A DNA stretch of 64,000 nucleotides from Gordonia rubripertincta (GCF_038024875.1 NZ_CP136136.1:434001-498000), one strand, 5' to 3'; positions 1 through 8,499 are shown, counted from the first letter of the stretch. Numbers and translations: made by a program. The notes: a model not told the origin generated them from the letters alone.

Positions 1-60
1 CGGGAGACGCTGGCGGACCGGGCGCGAGCAGTCCTCTCCGACAACGAAAAACGCCCCTGA
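1..60 (+). CDS. 3' end of an unidentified gene
   Basis: An open frame runs from the first base to a TGA at 58-60 and encodes the last 19 residues of a protein, ending DNEKRP. The rest lies outside the window, so no function can be given. It would converge on the fadD8-like gene that ends at 162. So short a frame could be chance; its support is its position before an inverted repeat that could end transcription. Confidence 0.35.
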   Translation, partial: RETLADRARAVLSDNEKRP

Positions 61-138
61 GAAGCACCTCCCACGATCGGCCCGACACTGTGTCGACGGA
101 CTGGCTGTCGCGGGCGGTGCCCAGGGGTGCTTCTCAGG
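56..138. terminator. Inverted repeat between convergent genes, possible terminator
   Basis: A perfect 13-bp inverted repeat (56-68 against 126-138, CCTGAGAAGCACC) brackets a 57-base loop between the partial plus-strand gene and the 3' end of the fadD8-like gene. The left arm overlaps the upstream stop codon. The loop is long for an intrinsic terminator and no T-run follows, so this is only a candidate. Confidence 0.35.
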
Positions 139-161
139 TGCGGTTTTCAGGACGACTGAGG

Positions 162-1808
162 TCAGCCGACCCCGCGCTCGGAGTCGGCCCAGTACTGCGA
201 CCGCAGCGCCTTCTTGTCGGGCTTGCCCAGCGCGGTCAGCGGCAACGAGTCGGCGAAGATGACCCGCTTCGGAGACTGCACCGCACCCTTTCGATCCTTG
301 ACCGTCTGCTGGATCTCGGCGGTGATGCGTTCTTTCGCAGCGTCGTCGGCGTCCGCGTCGGCACGCAGCACGACGATCGCTGTGACCGCCTCACCCCATT
401 TCTCGTCGGGCACACCGATCACGCCGACCTGGCCGACGGCCGGATGCTCGGCCACGACATCCTCGACCTCGCGGGGGAAGACGTTGAAGCCACCGGTGAC
501 GATCATGTCCTTGGTGCGGTCGACGATGAACCAGAAGCCGTCCTCGTCTTCACGCGCGACGTCACCGGTACGCAGCCAGCCGTCGCGGAAGGTCTCGGCC
601 GTCTGCTCCGGGAGGCCGAGGTAGCCGCCCGCGAGAAGCGGTCCGGCGACACAGATCTCACCCGGCTCGCCCTGAGGGACGGGCTTGCCGTCGGGACCGA
701 GCAGAGCCGTGCGCAGGAACGCCGACGGCCGGCCGCAACTGCTCAGGCGGCGCTGGTCGTCCCCCGGTCCCGGATGATCGCCCTTGGCGAGGTAGCTGAT
801 CACCATCGGTGCCTCGGACTGTCCGTAGTACTGGGCGAAGATCGGACCGAACCGTTCGATCGCCTCGGCGAGACGCACCGGATTGATCGGCGACGCACCG
901 TAATACACGGTTTCCAGCGACGAGAGGTCACGCGTCCGCGAATCCGGGTGATCCATCAGCGCGTACAGCATCGACGGCACGAGCATAGTCGCGGTGATCT
1001 TCTGTTCCTCGATGGTCTTGAGGACCTCGGCGGGATCGAACTTCGACAGCACCACCATCGATCCGCCCTTCATCAGGGTCGGGATGAAGAAGGCGGCGCC
1101 CGCATGCGACAGCGGCGTGCAGAGCAGGAACCTCGGGTGTTCCGGCCATTCCCACTCGGCGAGCTGAATCTGCGTCATCGTCGCCATCGCGCGGGCGGTT
1201 CCGATGACGCCCTTGGGTTTTCCGGTGGTGCCGCCGGTGTAGGTGATCGAGACGACGTGCTCGGGTGACAGATGGGCCGCCACAAGCGGTCTCGGCTCGA
1301 AGCCGTCTGCCTCGGCGATGACGTCGCGGGCCTGGGCCGACAACTGCTCGGGCACCGGACCCAGGGTCAGCACCTGCTTCAAGCCGGGGACGCGCTCCAG
1401 TAGCGCCGCCGCGCGTTCGACGAACATCGGCACCGGATCGATGATGAGGGTCGAGACGCCGGCGTCGGCGAGGACGTAGGCGTGGTCGTCGAGGGAGCCG
1501 AGCGGGTGCAGCGCGGTGCGTCGCCACCCCTGCGTCTGGCCGGCACCGATGACGAAGAGCACCTCGGGGCGGTTCAGCGACAGCAGACCGACCGCGGTGC
1601 CGGTGCCCGCGCCGAGCCCCTCGAAGGCCTGGATGTAGCGGCTGATCGCGGCGGCCATCTCGCCGCCCGTCATCTCCGTGTCCCCCAGGGACAACACCGT
1701 GCGATCGGCGTGCCGCTTCAGCGCGGCGACCATCAGGTCGCCCATGTGCGTGCCCCCGCGAAGGTGATCGAAGTCGGTCGGTGCGGTCGTCGTACCCTCG
1801 TTCGTCAT
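162..1808 (-). CDS. fadD8: Acyl-CoA synthetase, FadD8-like
   Basis: A 548-residue ANL-superfamily acyl-CoA ligase that would activate a carboxylic acid to its CoA thioester via an acyl-AMP. The AMP-binding signature YTGGTTGKPKG lies near residue 190, YYGQSEAP near 325, the hinge region with WLRTGD near 415, and the C-terminal catalytic Lys in LGKPDKK near 530. From memory the sequence is very close to M. tuberculosis FadD8 throughout, including the GALHPLGSLDDHAYVL-like stretch. The start is ATG at 1808. It is divergent from the GNAT gene, and two KstR-like palindromes lie in the shared promoter, suggesting sterol-responsive control. The substrate is not known from sequence; a sterol-derived acid is an inference from context. 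Confidence 0.9.
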   Translation of the reverse strand: MTNEGTTTAPTDFDHLRGGTHMGDLMVAALKRHADRTVLSLGDTEMTGGEMAAAISRYIQAFEGLGAGTGTAVGLLSLNRPEVLFVIGAGQTQGWRRTALHPLGSLDDHAYVLADAGVSTLIIDPVPMFVERAAALLERVPGLKQVLTLGPVPEQLSAQARDVIAEADGFEPRPLVAAHLSPEHVVSITYTGGTTGKPKGVIGTARAMATMTQIQLAEWEWPEHPRFLLCTPLSHAGAAFFIPTLMKGGSMVVLSKFDPAEVLKTIEEQKITATMLVPSMLYALMDHPDSRTRDLSSLETVYYGASPINPVRLAEAIERFGPIFAQYYGQSEAPMVISYLAKGDHPGPGDDQRRLSSCGRPSAFLRTALLGPDGKPVPQGEPGEICVAGPLLAGGYLGLPEQTAETFRDGWLRTGDVAREDEDGFWFIVDRTKDMIVTGGFNVFPREVEDVVAEHPAVGQVGVIGVPDEKWGEAVTAIVVLRADADADDAAKERITAEIQQTVKDRKGAVQSPKRVIFADSLPLTALGKPDKKALRSQYWADSERGVG

Positions 1809-1818
1809 GCCACAAGAC

Positions 1819-1832
1819 TAGGACGTGTTACA
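1819..1832. promoter_or_regulatory. Possible KstR box, fadD8-proximal
   Basis: TAGGACGTGTTACA matches the established KstR consensus TnnAACnnGTTnnA with one mismatch (GAC for AAC). It lies 11 bases upstream of the fadD8 start codon, where repressor binding would block transcription. On its own it would be weak; a perfect match 43 bases further upstream strengthens it. Confidence 0.5.
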
Positions 1833-1874
1833 GCTTCTGGAAAGAAGGTCCACCAAAATCGCGGTTCTCCGCCC

Positions 1875-1888
1875 TGGAACACGTTCTA
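1875..1888. promoter_or_regulatory. KstR-type operator in the fadD8/GNAT promoter
   Basis: TGGAACACGTTCTA fits the KstR consensus TnnAACnnGTTnnA at every fixed position. KstR is the TetR-family repressor of the upper cholesterol pathway and is distinct from KstR2. The site is in the 156-bp divergent intergenic region and could serve either gene. No kstR gene is in the window. Confidence 0.6.
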
Positions 1889-1964
1889 CCTCGACGCAGA
1901 TCTCGGCGTTTCCACGCCTATGAGGCCGACCCCCGGAACGGCCGCGGTGTCCTAGGATCGAAGC

Positions 1965-2621
1965 ATGACTGATCTTGACCAGGCCACCACTCGCCGCGAC
2001 ATTGCCGACGCCCTGCTCACCGCACTGGAGCGTCGACACGAGGTCCTCGACGCCATCGTCGACGCGGAGAATCACGACGAGGCCGTCACCGCCATCGCGG
2101 AGCTGCTCGGCAAGTCGCAGCTGGGCGCGAAGGCGATCCTGGACATGAAGCTCGACCAGCTGACCAAGGACGAGCGCCGCAAGAACCAGGCCGAGCTCGA
2201 CGACCTCAACAGCGCCCTCACCTTCACCCTGGCCGAGCGCCCCGCCAGCAGCGGCGACACCCTCGACCTGCGTCCGTTCGACCCGCAGGCCGACGCGGAA
2301 CTGTTCGCGGCCCGCACCGACGAACTGGGCACCGCGGGCGACGGTTCGGGCGCGCCGGCCGGTGACGTCGCCGCTGAGATCAGCGCCGCCACCGACCGCG
2401 TCGACGCCGAGGAGGCCGTGTGGCTCGTCGCCGTGGAGGGAGACTCCAAGGTCGGCTTCGTCTTCGGCGAGCTCAAGAACGGCGAGGTCGACCTGCGCAT
2501 CTGGATTCACCCCCAGCACCGCAAGTCCGGCTACGGCACCGCGGCCCTGCGCAAGTCGCGCTCGGAGATGGCCGCCTACTTCCCCGGCGTGCCGATGGTC
2601 GTGCGCGCACCCGGCGCCTAG
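1965..2621 (+). CDS. GNAT-like protein with an N-terminal GyrA-type helical hairpin
   Basis: A 218-residue protein with two parts. Residues about 18-80 resemble the coiled-coil hairpin of DNA gyrase subunit A: a heptad-like helix, then AKAILDMKLDQLTKDERR, close to the GyrA pattern QAILDMxLxxLxxxER. Residues about 85-218 look like a GNAT acetyltransferase core, with strands around VGFVFGEL and the acetyl-CoA loop HPQHRKSGYG. The GNAT part ends soon after this loop, so the last strands may be missing. The start is ATG at 1965. Some databases may call such proteins gyrase A because of the hairpin, but no breakage-reunion domain is present. Function is unknown; the conserved acetyl-CoA loop suggests an acetyltransferase. 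Confidence 0.75.
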   Translation: MTDLDQATTRRDIADALLTALERRHEVLDAIVDAENHDEAVTAIAELLGKSQLGAKAILDMKLDQLTKDERRKNQAELDDLNSALTFTLAERPASSGDTLDLRPFDPQADAELFAARTDELGTAGDGSGAPAGDVAAEISAATDRVDAEEAVWLVAVEGDSKVGFVFGELKNGEVDLRIWIHPQHRKSGYGTAALRKSRSEMAAYFPGVPMVVRAPGA

Positions 2622-2632
2622 CTCCAGCGCAG

Positions 2633-2676
2633 ACGACCGAACCCACCATCCCGCAGGGGCTGGTGGGTTCGGTCGT
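2633..2676. terminator. Bidirectional terminator hairpin
   Basis: A perfect 16-bp inverted repeat (2633-2648 against 2661-2676) with a 12-base loop, followed by TTT on the plus strand. It lies between the GNAT gene and the convergent SnoaL-like gene and can serve both. Confidence 0.8.
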
Positions 2677-2699
2677 TTGTGGCCGTTCTGCGTTGCAGC

Positions 2700-3077
2700 T
2701 CAGGCGGGTTGGGGTCGCGGCAACCCGAACCGCGCGACGATCGCCCGGATCCGGTTCTCCTCGTCGACGACGAAGGTCTCCGACACCGGAGCCCCGAGGC
2801 GCAGGGCCTGCGGGCGGACGTGCACCACATATCGGGTGGTGACGCTGTGCCCATCGACCGTCGCGGTGAAGTCCGAGACCCGGTGGATCAGGCGGAACTG
2901 CGGACCGTTCGAGAGGCTGCGGGCGATGTGCGGTCCGTTGCGTCCGGTCCGCACGCCGAATTCGACGCGGGTGCAGTCGGGATGCAACGACACCGCCGAC
3001 GGGTCGTGACTGACCAGGGCGTCGACATACGCCCGGGCCGCCGCGATCCGTTGCTGATCTCGATCCGCCGAGGTCAC
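2700..3077 (-). CDS. SnoaL/NTF2-like protein
   Basis: A 125-residue protein with the size and alternating helix/strand pattern of the NTF2/SnoaL fold: an N-terminal helical stretch AAARAYVDALVSHD, a central strand region, and a C-terminal VDEENRIRAIVARFG strand. Members include ketosteroid isomerases and small-ligand binding proteins. The GTG start at 3077 overlaps the TGA of the upstream SDR (GTGA), indicating translational coupling and a shared role in the sterol operon. The catalytic residues cannot be assigned by eye. Hydrolysis or isomerisation of a sterol-ring intermediate is a guess from context. Confidence 0.7.
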   Translation of the reverse strand: MTSADRDQQRIAAARAYVDALVSHDPSAVSLHPDCTRVEFGVRTGRNGPHIARSLSNGPQFRLIHRVSDFTATVDGHSVTTRYVVHVRPQALRLGAPVSETFVVDEENRIRAIVARFGLPRPQPA

Positions 3078-3970
3078 CGCGCGCCGTAGACCGGCATGGG
3101 GACCGGCGCCTTCGCCAGGATCTCCTCGACCACCGGGCCGAGTTCGGCGACCTCCCAGCGAGATCCCTTGTCGCGTTCCACGCTTCGCTGCCAACCGTCG
3201 GTCACCGAGATCTTGCCGCCCTCGATCTCGAAGACCCGGCCGGTCACCGACGCCGACTCCGGCGAGCCGAGCCAGACCACGAGCGGTGAGATGTTCGCCG
3301 GGTCCATCGCGTCGAACGAGCCGTCGGCGGGCGCGGCCATCTGTTCGGCCATCGCGTCACCGGCACCCATGGTCATCGCGGTACGGGCAGCCGGCGCGAT
3401 CGCGTTGACGGTGACGCCGTAGCCGCCGAGTTCGGCAGCCGCCTGGATGGTGAGCGCGGAGATGCCCGCCTTCGCGGCGACGTAGTTGCCCTGTCCGATC
3501 GAACCGTAGAGTCCGGCACCGGAACTCGTGTTCACGATCCGTGCCTGCGGCGTGCGCCCCGCCTTGGCCTCCGCACGCCAGTAGGCCGCGGCATGACGCA
3601 AGCCGACGAAGTGCCCCTTGAGGTGCACGCGGATGACGGCATCCCACTCGTCCTCCGTCAGCGACACGAGCATGCGGTCACGCACGAAACCGGCGTTGTT
3701 GACGAGCACGTCGAGCCGACCGAAGGTGTCGACGGCGGTGGCCACCATGGCCTCGCCGCTCTGCCAGTCGGCCACGTCACCCACCGATGCGACGGCTTCG
3801 CCGCCGGCCGTGGTGATCTCGTCGACGACCTCGGTAGCGAGATCCTCCGCGTAATCGTTGACCACGACCTTGGCGCCGTCGGCGGCGAAAGCGAGAGCGT
3901 GGGCTCGTCCGATGCCCTGTCCGGCGCCGGTCACGATGACGACGCGGCCCTCATTCAACTTGCTACTCAA
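3074..3970 (-). CDS. Short-chain dehydrogenase/reductase, Rv3548c-like
   Basis: A 298-residue classical SDR with the nucleotide-binding TGAGQGIG motif near residue 15, NNAG near 90 and a catalytic YxxxK (YVAAK). It should oxidise a hydroxyl or reduce a carbonyl using NAD(P)(H). Length and sequence recall mycobacterial Rv3548c, which sits beside echA20/ipdAB in the KstR2 regulon. It is second in a minus-strand operon (SDR, SDR, SnoaL) divergent from echA20-ipdABC. The exact substrate is unknown. Confidence 0.85.
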   Translation of the reverse strand: MSSKLNEGRVVIVTGAGQGIGRAHALAFAADGAKVVVNDYAEDLATEVVDEITTAGGEAVASVGDVADWQSGEAMVATAVDTFGRLDVLVNNAGFVRDRMLVSLTEDEWDAVIRVHLKGHFVGLRHAAAYWRAEAKAGRTPQARIVNTSSGAGLYGSIGQGNYVAAKAGISALTIQAAAELGGYGVTVNAIAPAARTAMTMGAGDAMAEQMAAPADGSFDAMDPANISPLVVWLGSPESASVTGRVFEIEGGKISVTDGWQRSVERDKGSRWEVAELGPVVEEILAKAPVPMPVYGAR

Positions 3971-4013
3971 GGTGTTTCCTTTCTGAACTGCGAAGACTGG
4001 GTGTGCGGGATGG

Positions 4014-4802
4014 TCAGACGGCGTTGCCGGCGGTCGCGGCGTCGAGGAAGGCCGGCTTCTCGCCCCCGCCGTGCACGGTGAGCGTCGAACCGCTGATGTA
4101 ACCGGCCAGCGGCGAGAGCAGGAATGCGACGGCGTTCCCGACGTCGACGGGTGTCGCCATCCGGCCGAGCGGAATGGTGGCCCCGACGGCCGCCACCCCG
4201 GCGTCGTCTCCGTAATGGAGGTGTGACTGTTCGGTCTCGACGGGTCCGGCGACGACCGAATTGATCCGCACCTTCGGAGCCCATTCGACGGCGAGCGAGG
4301 TCATCAGGTTGTCGAGGCCGGCTTTCGCCGCACCGTAGGCCGAGGTGCCCGGCGACGGGCGGTGCCCGCTGACGCTCGAGACGTTGACGATCGCGCCACC
4401 GTCCGGCTGCGTCTGCATGATCGCGTTCGCCGCCTTGGCCACAGCGAGCGGCGCCAGGAGGTTGAGGTCGACGATCTTGCTCGCGAAACGGACCGAGGCG
4501 TCGGCGGCCAGCGCGAAGGGCGATCCGCCGGCGTTGTTGACCACTCCGTCGATGCGTCCGGCGCGGCCGACGATGCCGTCGATCATCTCCTCGACGGCCG
4601 CGGCGTCGCGGACGTCGCAGGAGAAGAAGTCGATGTCGCGGAGGTCGTCGGCGAGATTGTCCGCGTTCCGACCGCAGATCACCGGCCGGGCGCCGAGCGC
4701 CGACAGCACTCGGGTGATACCCGCGCCAACCCCTCGTGCACCGCCGGTGACCAGGACAACCTTTCCGACCAGGCCCAGCTCGGCCTGTGACTGCGTCTGC
4801 AT
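4014..4802 (-). CDS. Short-chain dehydrogenase/reductase, Rv3549c-like
   Basis: A 262-residue SDR with TGGARGVG near residue 20, NNAGGSP near 95 and catalytic YGAAK. Start chosen at ATG 4802 (MQTQSQAEL), which gives the family's usual N-terminus; longer frames upstream run through the operator and the divergent promoter. The counterpart is Rv3549c, next to echA20 in M. tuberculosis. It is followed after 43 bp by the second SDR. The KstR2 operator lies 20 bp upstream, so the operon should be derepressed during growth on sterols. Confidence 0.85.
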   Translation of the reverse strand: MQTQSQAELGLVGKVVLVTGGARGVGAGITRVLSALGARPVICGRNADNLADDLRDIDFFSCDVRDAAAVEEMIDGIVGRAGRIDGVVNNAGGSPFALAADASVRFASKIVDLNLLAPLAVAKAANAIMQTQPDGGAIVNVSSVSGHRPSPGTSAYGAAKAGLDNLMTSLAVEWAPKVRINSVVAGPVETEQSHLHYGDDAGVAAVGATIPLGRMATPVDVGNAVAFLLSPLAGYISGSTLTVHGGGEKPAFLDAATAGNAV

Positions 4803-4822
4803 GGGTGCTACCCTACCAAACA

Positions 4823-4840
4823 ACCAAGCACTTGCTTGGT
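4823..4840. promoter_or_regulatory. KstR2 operator, divergent SDR/echA20 promoter
   Basis: ACCAAGCA-CT-TGCTTGGT is a perfect inverted repeat with 8-bp arms and a 2-bp centre. Bases 4823-4836 match the published KstR2 motif AnCAAGnnCTTGnT exactly. It sits between the two divergent operons and should control both. Confidence 0.9.
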
Positions 4841-4893
4841 TCAATGCTTGCGCAGCCCACGAGGCTGACATCGCAGCCACGAGAGGAGCACGC

Positions 4894-5679
4894 GTGCCGA
4901 TCACCACGACACGTACCGAATCCGGCATCGTGACCATCACGGTCGACTACCCGCCGGTCAACGCGCTGCCATCGGCCGCGTGGTTCGAACTCGCCGATGC
5001 GGTCACCGCAGCCGGCGTCGACCCGGCCACGCACGTCGTGGTGTTGCGCGCCGAAGGACGCGGCTTCAACGCCGGCGTCGACATCAAGGAGATGCAGGCC
5101 ACCGAGGGCTTCGACGCCCTCATCGGCGCCAACCGCGGATGCGCGGCGGCCTTCGGCGCCGTCTACGACTGCGCGGTCCCGGTGATCGTCGCGGTCAATG
5201 GCTTCTGCGTCGGCGGCGGCATCGGTCTGGTCGGCAACGCCGACGTCATCGTCGCCTCCGACGACGCGGTCTTCGGGCTTCCCGAGGTCGATCGCGGAGC
5301 ACTCGGGGCGGCAACACATCTCGCGCGCCTGGTGCCGCAGCACATGATGCGCACCCTCTACTTCACGGCGAAGAACGTGACGGCCCAACAGCTCGAGCAC
5401 TTCGGTTCGATCTACCGCGTCGTGCCCCGCGAGGAGCTCCTCGACGCCGCGCTCGAGGTCGCCGAGGCCATCGCCGCCAAGGACACCCGGGTCATCCGGG
5501 CGGCCAAGGAGGCCATCAACCACATCGACCCGATCGATGTGAAGGCCAGCTACCGCCTCGAACAGGGCTTCACCTTCGAGCTGAACCTGGCCGGCGTCGC
5601 CGACGAGCATCGCGATGCCTTCGTCTCGACCGGTAAACCACTCGCCTCGAACGCTTCTCACAACGGAGGACACGCCTGA
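4894..5679 (+). CDS. echA20: (7aS)-7a-methyl-1,5-dioxo-indene-carboxyl-CoA hydrolase EchA20
   Basis: A 261-residue crotonase-fold protein. In the established HIP pathway EchA20 hydrolytically opens ring D of the steroid-derived CoA thioester before IpdAB opens ring C. Crotonase features visible are the oxyanion-hole segments GRGFNAGVDIKEM near residue 55 and FCVGGGIGLV near 105, and an acidic residue in GLPEVDRG. The GTG start at 4894 follows GAGAGG and gives the usual family length; open sequence further upstream belongs to the promoter and operator. It begins a plus-strand operon with ipdA one base downstream. Confidence 0.92.
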   Translation: MPITTTRTESGIVTITVDYPPVNALPSAAWFELADAVTAAGVDPATHVVVLRAEGRGFNAGVDIKEMQATEGFDALIGANRGCAAAFGAVYDCAVPVIVAVNGFCVGGGIGLVGNADVIVASDDAVFGLPEVDRGALGAATHLARLVPQHMMRTLYFTAKNVTAQQLEHFGSIYRVVPREELLDAALEVAEAIAAKDTRVIRAAKEAINHIDPIDVKASYRLEQGFTFELNLAGVADEHRDAFVSTGKPLASNASHNGGHA

Positions 5680-5680
5680 G

Positions 5681-6574
5681 ATGCCGACCGACAAGACAAG
5701 CACTCTCGACGACGTCGTCGCGGAGCTCCGCGACGGCATGACCATCGGCATCGGCGGCTGGGGTTCGCGCCGCAAGCCGATGGCACTGGTCCGCGCGATC
5801 GCCCGCTCGGACGTCAAGGACCTCACGGTCGTGACCTACGGTGGCCCCGATCTCGGATTGCTCTGCGCCGCAGGCAAGGTGCGTCGCGCCTACTACGGTT
5901 TCGTCTCGCTCGACTCCGCCCCCTTCTACGACCCGTGGTTTGCCAAGGCGCGCACCAACGGCGAGATCGAGGTCCGTGAGATGGACGAGGGCATGGTCAA
6001 GTGCGGCCTCGAGGCCGCGGCGGCCCGCCTGCCGTTCCTCCCGATCCGCGCCGGACTCGGTTCCGACGTGCTGAAGTTCTGGGAGGGTGAACTGAAGACC
6101 GTCGAATCCCCGTATCCCGACGCCGACGGCCGGACCCAGACGCTGATCGCGATGCCTGCGCTCAAGCTCGATGCCGCCTTCGTCCACCTGGACCTGGCCG
6201 ATGCGCACGGCAACGCCGCCTACACCGGCGTCGACCCGTACTTCGACGATCTCTACTGTGCGGCCGCCGAGCGTCGTTATCTGGAGACCGACCAGATCGT
6301 CTCGACCGAAGTGCTGGTGAAAACCGTTCCGCATCAGCGGCTTCTGCTGAACCGCATGAACGTCGACCGGGTGGTGCACACTCCCAACGGAGCCCACTTC
6401 ACCTTTGCCGGCGAGTACGGGCGCGATGAGAAGTTCCAGCAGTTCTACGTCGCCAGCGCCAAGGAACCCGACACGTGGGAGGCCTTCTCCCGCAGGTTCC
6501 TCCAGGTCGACGAGGAGACCTACCAGCGCGAGGTCAGCGCATGGCAGGACGAGCAGAAGGAGGACGGACAGTGA
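5681..6574 (+). CDS. ipdA: Cholesterol ring-cleaving hydrolase, alpha subunit IpdA
   Basis: A 297-residue protein of the class I CoA-transferase alpha family. IpdA pairs with IpdB in a heterotetramer that hydrolyses ring C of COCHEA-CoA rather than moving CoA between acids. The N-terminal MTIGIGGWGSRRKPMALVR stretch and the central YGFVSLDSAPFYDP region are characteristic. Start is ATG 5681, one base after the echA20 stop and preceded by CGGAGGA. It overlaps ipdB by four bases, so the two subunits are probably made in equal amounts. Confidence 0.93.
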   Translation: MPTDKTSTLDDVVAELRDGMTIGIGGWGSRRKPMALVRAIARSDVKDLTVVTYGGPDLGLLCAAGKVRRAYYGFVSLDSAPFYDPWFAKARTNGEIEVREMDEGMVKCGLEAAAARLPFLPIRAGLGSDVLKFWEGELKTVESPYPDADGRTQTLIAMPALKLDAAFVHLDLADAHGNAAYTGVDPYFDDLYCAAAERRYLETDQIVSTEVLVKTVPHQRLLLNRMNVDRVVHTPNGAHFTFAGEYGRDEKFQQFYVASAKEPDTWEAFSRRFLQVDEETYQREVSAWQDEQKEDGQ

Positions 6575-7341
6575 GCACCGCCGAGACCCAGGTTTCCACC
6601 GAAGCGACTCGTGCCGAGTACTGCGTCATCTCGTGCGCCGACATCTTCGCCGGCGCAGGCGAGATCATGGCGTCGCCGATGGCGCCCGTCCCCCTGCTGG
6701 GCGCTCGCCTGGCACGACTGACCACCGAACCCGACCTCCTGATCACCGACGGCGAGGCGCTGATCCTCGCCGACACCCCGCCGGTCGGCAAGACCGGCCC
6801 CATCGAGGGCTGGATGCCGTTCCGCAAGGTGTTCGACGTCGTGGCGTCGGGTCGTCGCCATGTGGTCATGGGCGCCAACCAGATCGATCGTCACGGGAAC
6901 CAGAACCTGTCGGCGTTCGGGCCACTGCAGCACCCGACGCGACAGATGTTCGGTGTTCGTGGCGCGCCCGGCAACACCATCAACCACCCGACGAGTTACT
7001 GGGTGCCTCGTCATTCGGCACGCGTCTTCGGAAAGTCGGTCGACATCGTGTCCGGCGTCGGATTCGACAAGGTCGACCCCGACAACCCGGCGTACGACGA
7101 TCTGAACATCCATCGGGTCGTCACCAACCTGGGCGTCTTCGACTTCGGCGGGGCGGGTCACACGATGCGGGCGCTGTCGCTGCATCCCGGGGTCACCGCC
7201 GACGAGGTCGCGGAGAACACGGGATTCGAGATCGAGGGCCTCGCCGACGCTCCGGAGACGCGGCAGCCCACCGCGGAAGAACTCGGCCTCATTCGAGACG
7301 TGCTCGATCCCAAGGGCGTTCGCAACAAGGAAGTCCGATGA
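6571..7341 (+). CDS. ipdB: Cholesterol ring-cleaving hydrolase, beta subunit IpdB
   Basis: A 256-residue class I CoA-transferase beta-family protein, partner of IpdA. Recognisable segments are EYCVISCADIFAGAGE near residue 15, MGANQIDRHGNQN near 100 and GAPGNTINHPTSYWV near 130. The GTG start at 6571 overlaps the ipdA stop (GTGA) and its own stop overlaps the ipdC start (ATGA), a tightly coupled operon. Length is close to Rv3552. Confidence 0.93.
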   Translation: MSTAETQVSTEATRAEYCVISCADIFAGAGEIMASPMAPVPLLGARLARLTTEPDLLITDGEALILADTPPVGKTGPIEGWMPFRKVFDVVASGRRHVVMGANQIDRHGNQNLSAFGPLQHPTRQMFGVRGAPGNTINHPTSYWVPRHSARVFGKSVDIVSGVGFDKVDPDNPAYDDLNIHRVVTNLGVFDFGGAGHTMRALSLHPGVTADEVAENTGFEIEGLADAPETRQPTAEELGLIRDVLDPKGVRNKEVR

Positions 7342-8426
7342 GTCCCGCACGAGCGGCAGGTCTCTCCACCTCCTTCACCGAACTGGTCGGAATCGAGTAC
7401 CCGATCGTGCAGACGGGCATGGGCTGGGTATCCGGGCCGGCGCTGACCTCGGCGACGTCGAACGCCGGCGGCCTCGGCATCCTCGCATCGGCGACGATGA
7501 CCTACGGCGAACTCGAGGCGGCCATCGCCAAGACGAAGTCGTTGACCAGCAAGCCCTTCGGCGTGAACATGCGTGCCGATGCCACCGACGCGCCGGAACG
7601 GATCGATCTCCTGATCCGTGAGGGCGTCAAGGTCGCGTCGTTCGCGCTCGCCCCGAAGCCCGAACTGATCGCGAAGCTCAAGGACCACGGCATCGTCGTG
7701 ATCCCGTCGATCGGTGCGGCCAAGCATGCGGTGAAGGTCGCATCGTGGGGCGCCGACGCCGTCATCGTGCAGGGCGGCGAGGGCGGCGGACACACCGGTC
7801 CGGTCGCCACCACCCTGCTGCTGCCGTCGGTGCTGGATGCCCTGGCAGCGAAGAACATCGATATGCCGGTGGTCGCGGCCGGCGGCTTCTTCGACGGTCG
7901 TGGCCTGGCCGCGGCGCTCGCCTACGGCGCCCAGGGCGTCGCGATGGGCACCCGTTTCCTGCTGACCTCGGACAGCGCGGTTCCCGACTCGGTCAAGCAG
8001 GAGTACCTGCAGCGCGGGTTGAACGACACCGTCGTCTCGGTGAAGGTTGACGGCATGCCCCACCGCGTGCTGCGCACCCCGCTCGTCGAGGCACTGGAGA
8101 GCGGGAGCCCGGTCAAGGCACTGTTCGCCGCGGCACGAAATGCCAACGAGTTCAAGCAGATGACCGGTATGCGCTGGACGACCATGCTCAAAGACGGTCG
8201 CACGATGAAGAAGTCGGGCGAACGCACCTGGCAGCAGGTCATCATGGCCGGCAACACTCCGATGCTGCTGAAGGCCGGTCTCGTCGAGGGCGACACCCGC
8301 GCAGGCGTTCTCGCCTCGGGTCAGGTCGTCGGGATGATCGACGATCTGCCCAGCTGCGACGAGCTGATCCAGTCGATCATGACGCAGGCCCACGACCGCC
8401 TGAAGACGCTCGGGTCGTTGGGCTGA
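7338..8426 (+). CDS. ipdC: IpdC, FMN-dependent oxidoreductase of the HIP pathway
   Basis: A 362-residue TIM-barrel protein of the nitronate monooxygenase (2-nitropropane dioxygenase) family. Visible motifs are the N-terminal YPIVQTGMGWVSGP, the phosphate-binding QGGEGGGHTG near residue 150 and VVAAGGFFDGRG near 180. IpdC (Rv3553) is the flavin enzyme that acts on the (5R)-hydroxy-HIC-CoA branch after IpdF. It is last in the echA20 operon, and a strong hairpin follows its stop by 17 bases. Confidence 0.9.
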   Translation: MSPARAAGLSTSFTELVGIEYPIVQTGMGWVSGPALTSATSNAGGLGILASATMTYGELEAAIAKTKSLTSKPFGVNMRADATDAPERIDLLIREGVKVASFALAPKPELIAKLKDHGIVVIPSIGAAKHAVKVASWGADAVIVQGGEGGGHTGPVATTLLLPSVLDALAAKNIDMPVVAAGGFFDGRGLAAALAYGAQGVAMGTRFLLTSDSAVPDSVKQEYLQRGLNDTVVSVKVDGMPHRVLRTPLVEALESGSPVKALFAAARNANEFKQMTGMRWTTMLKDGRTMKKSGERTWQQVIMAGNTPMLLKAGLVEGDTRAGVLASGQVVGMIDDLPSCDELIQSIMTQAHDRLKTLGSLG

Positions 8427-8442
8427 CCCTTCGAGACGCTCG

Positions 8443-8489
8443 CAGAATGCGGGGTGGGTGCCGGATTCCGGCACCCACCCCGCATTCTG
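8443..8489. terminator. Strong bidirectional terminator
   Basis: A perfect 22-bp inverted repeat (8443-8464 against 8468-8489) with a 3-base loop, between the end of ipdC and the end of the convergent ABC transporter gene. It insulates the sterol operon from the iron-transport operon. Confidence 0.9.
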
Positions 8490-8499
8490 TGTTCGAGAC

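Noticed and set aside
90..1268. 392-codon plus-strand frame over fadD8
   Set aside because: It is antisense to a well-supported acyl-CoA ligase and has biased composition without a ribosome site.
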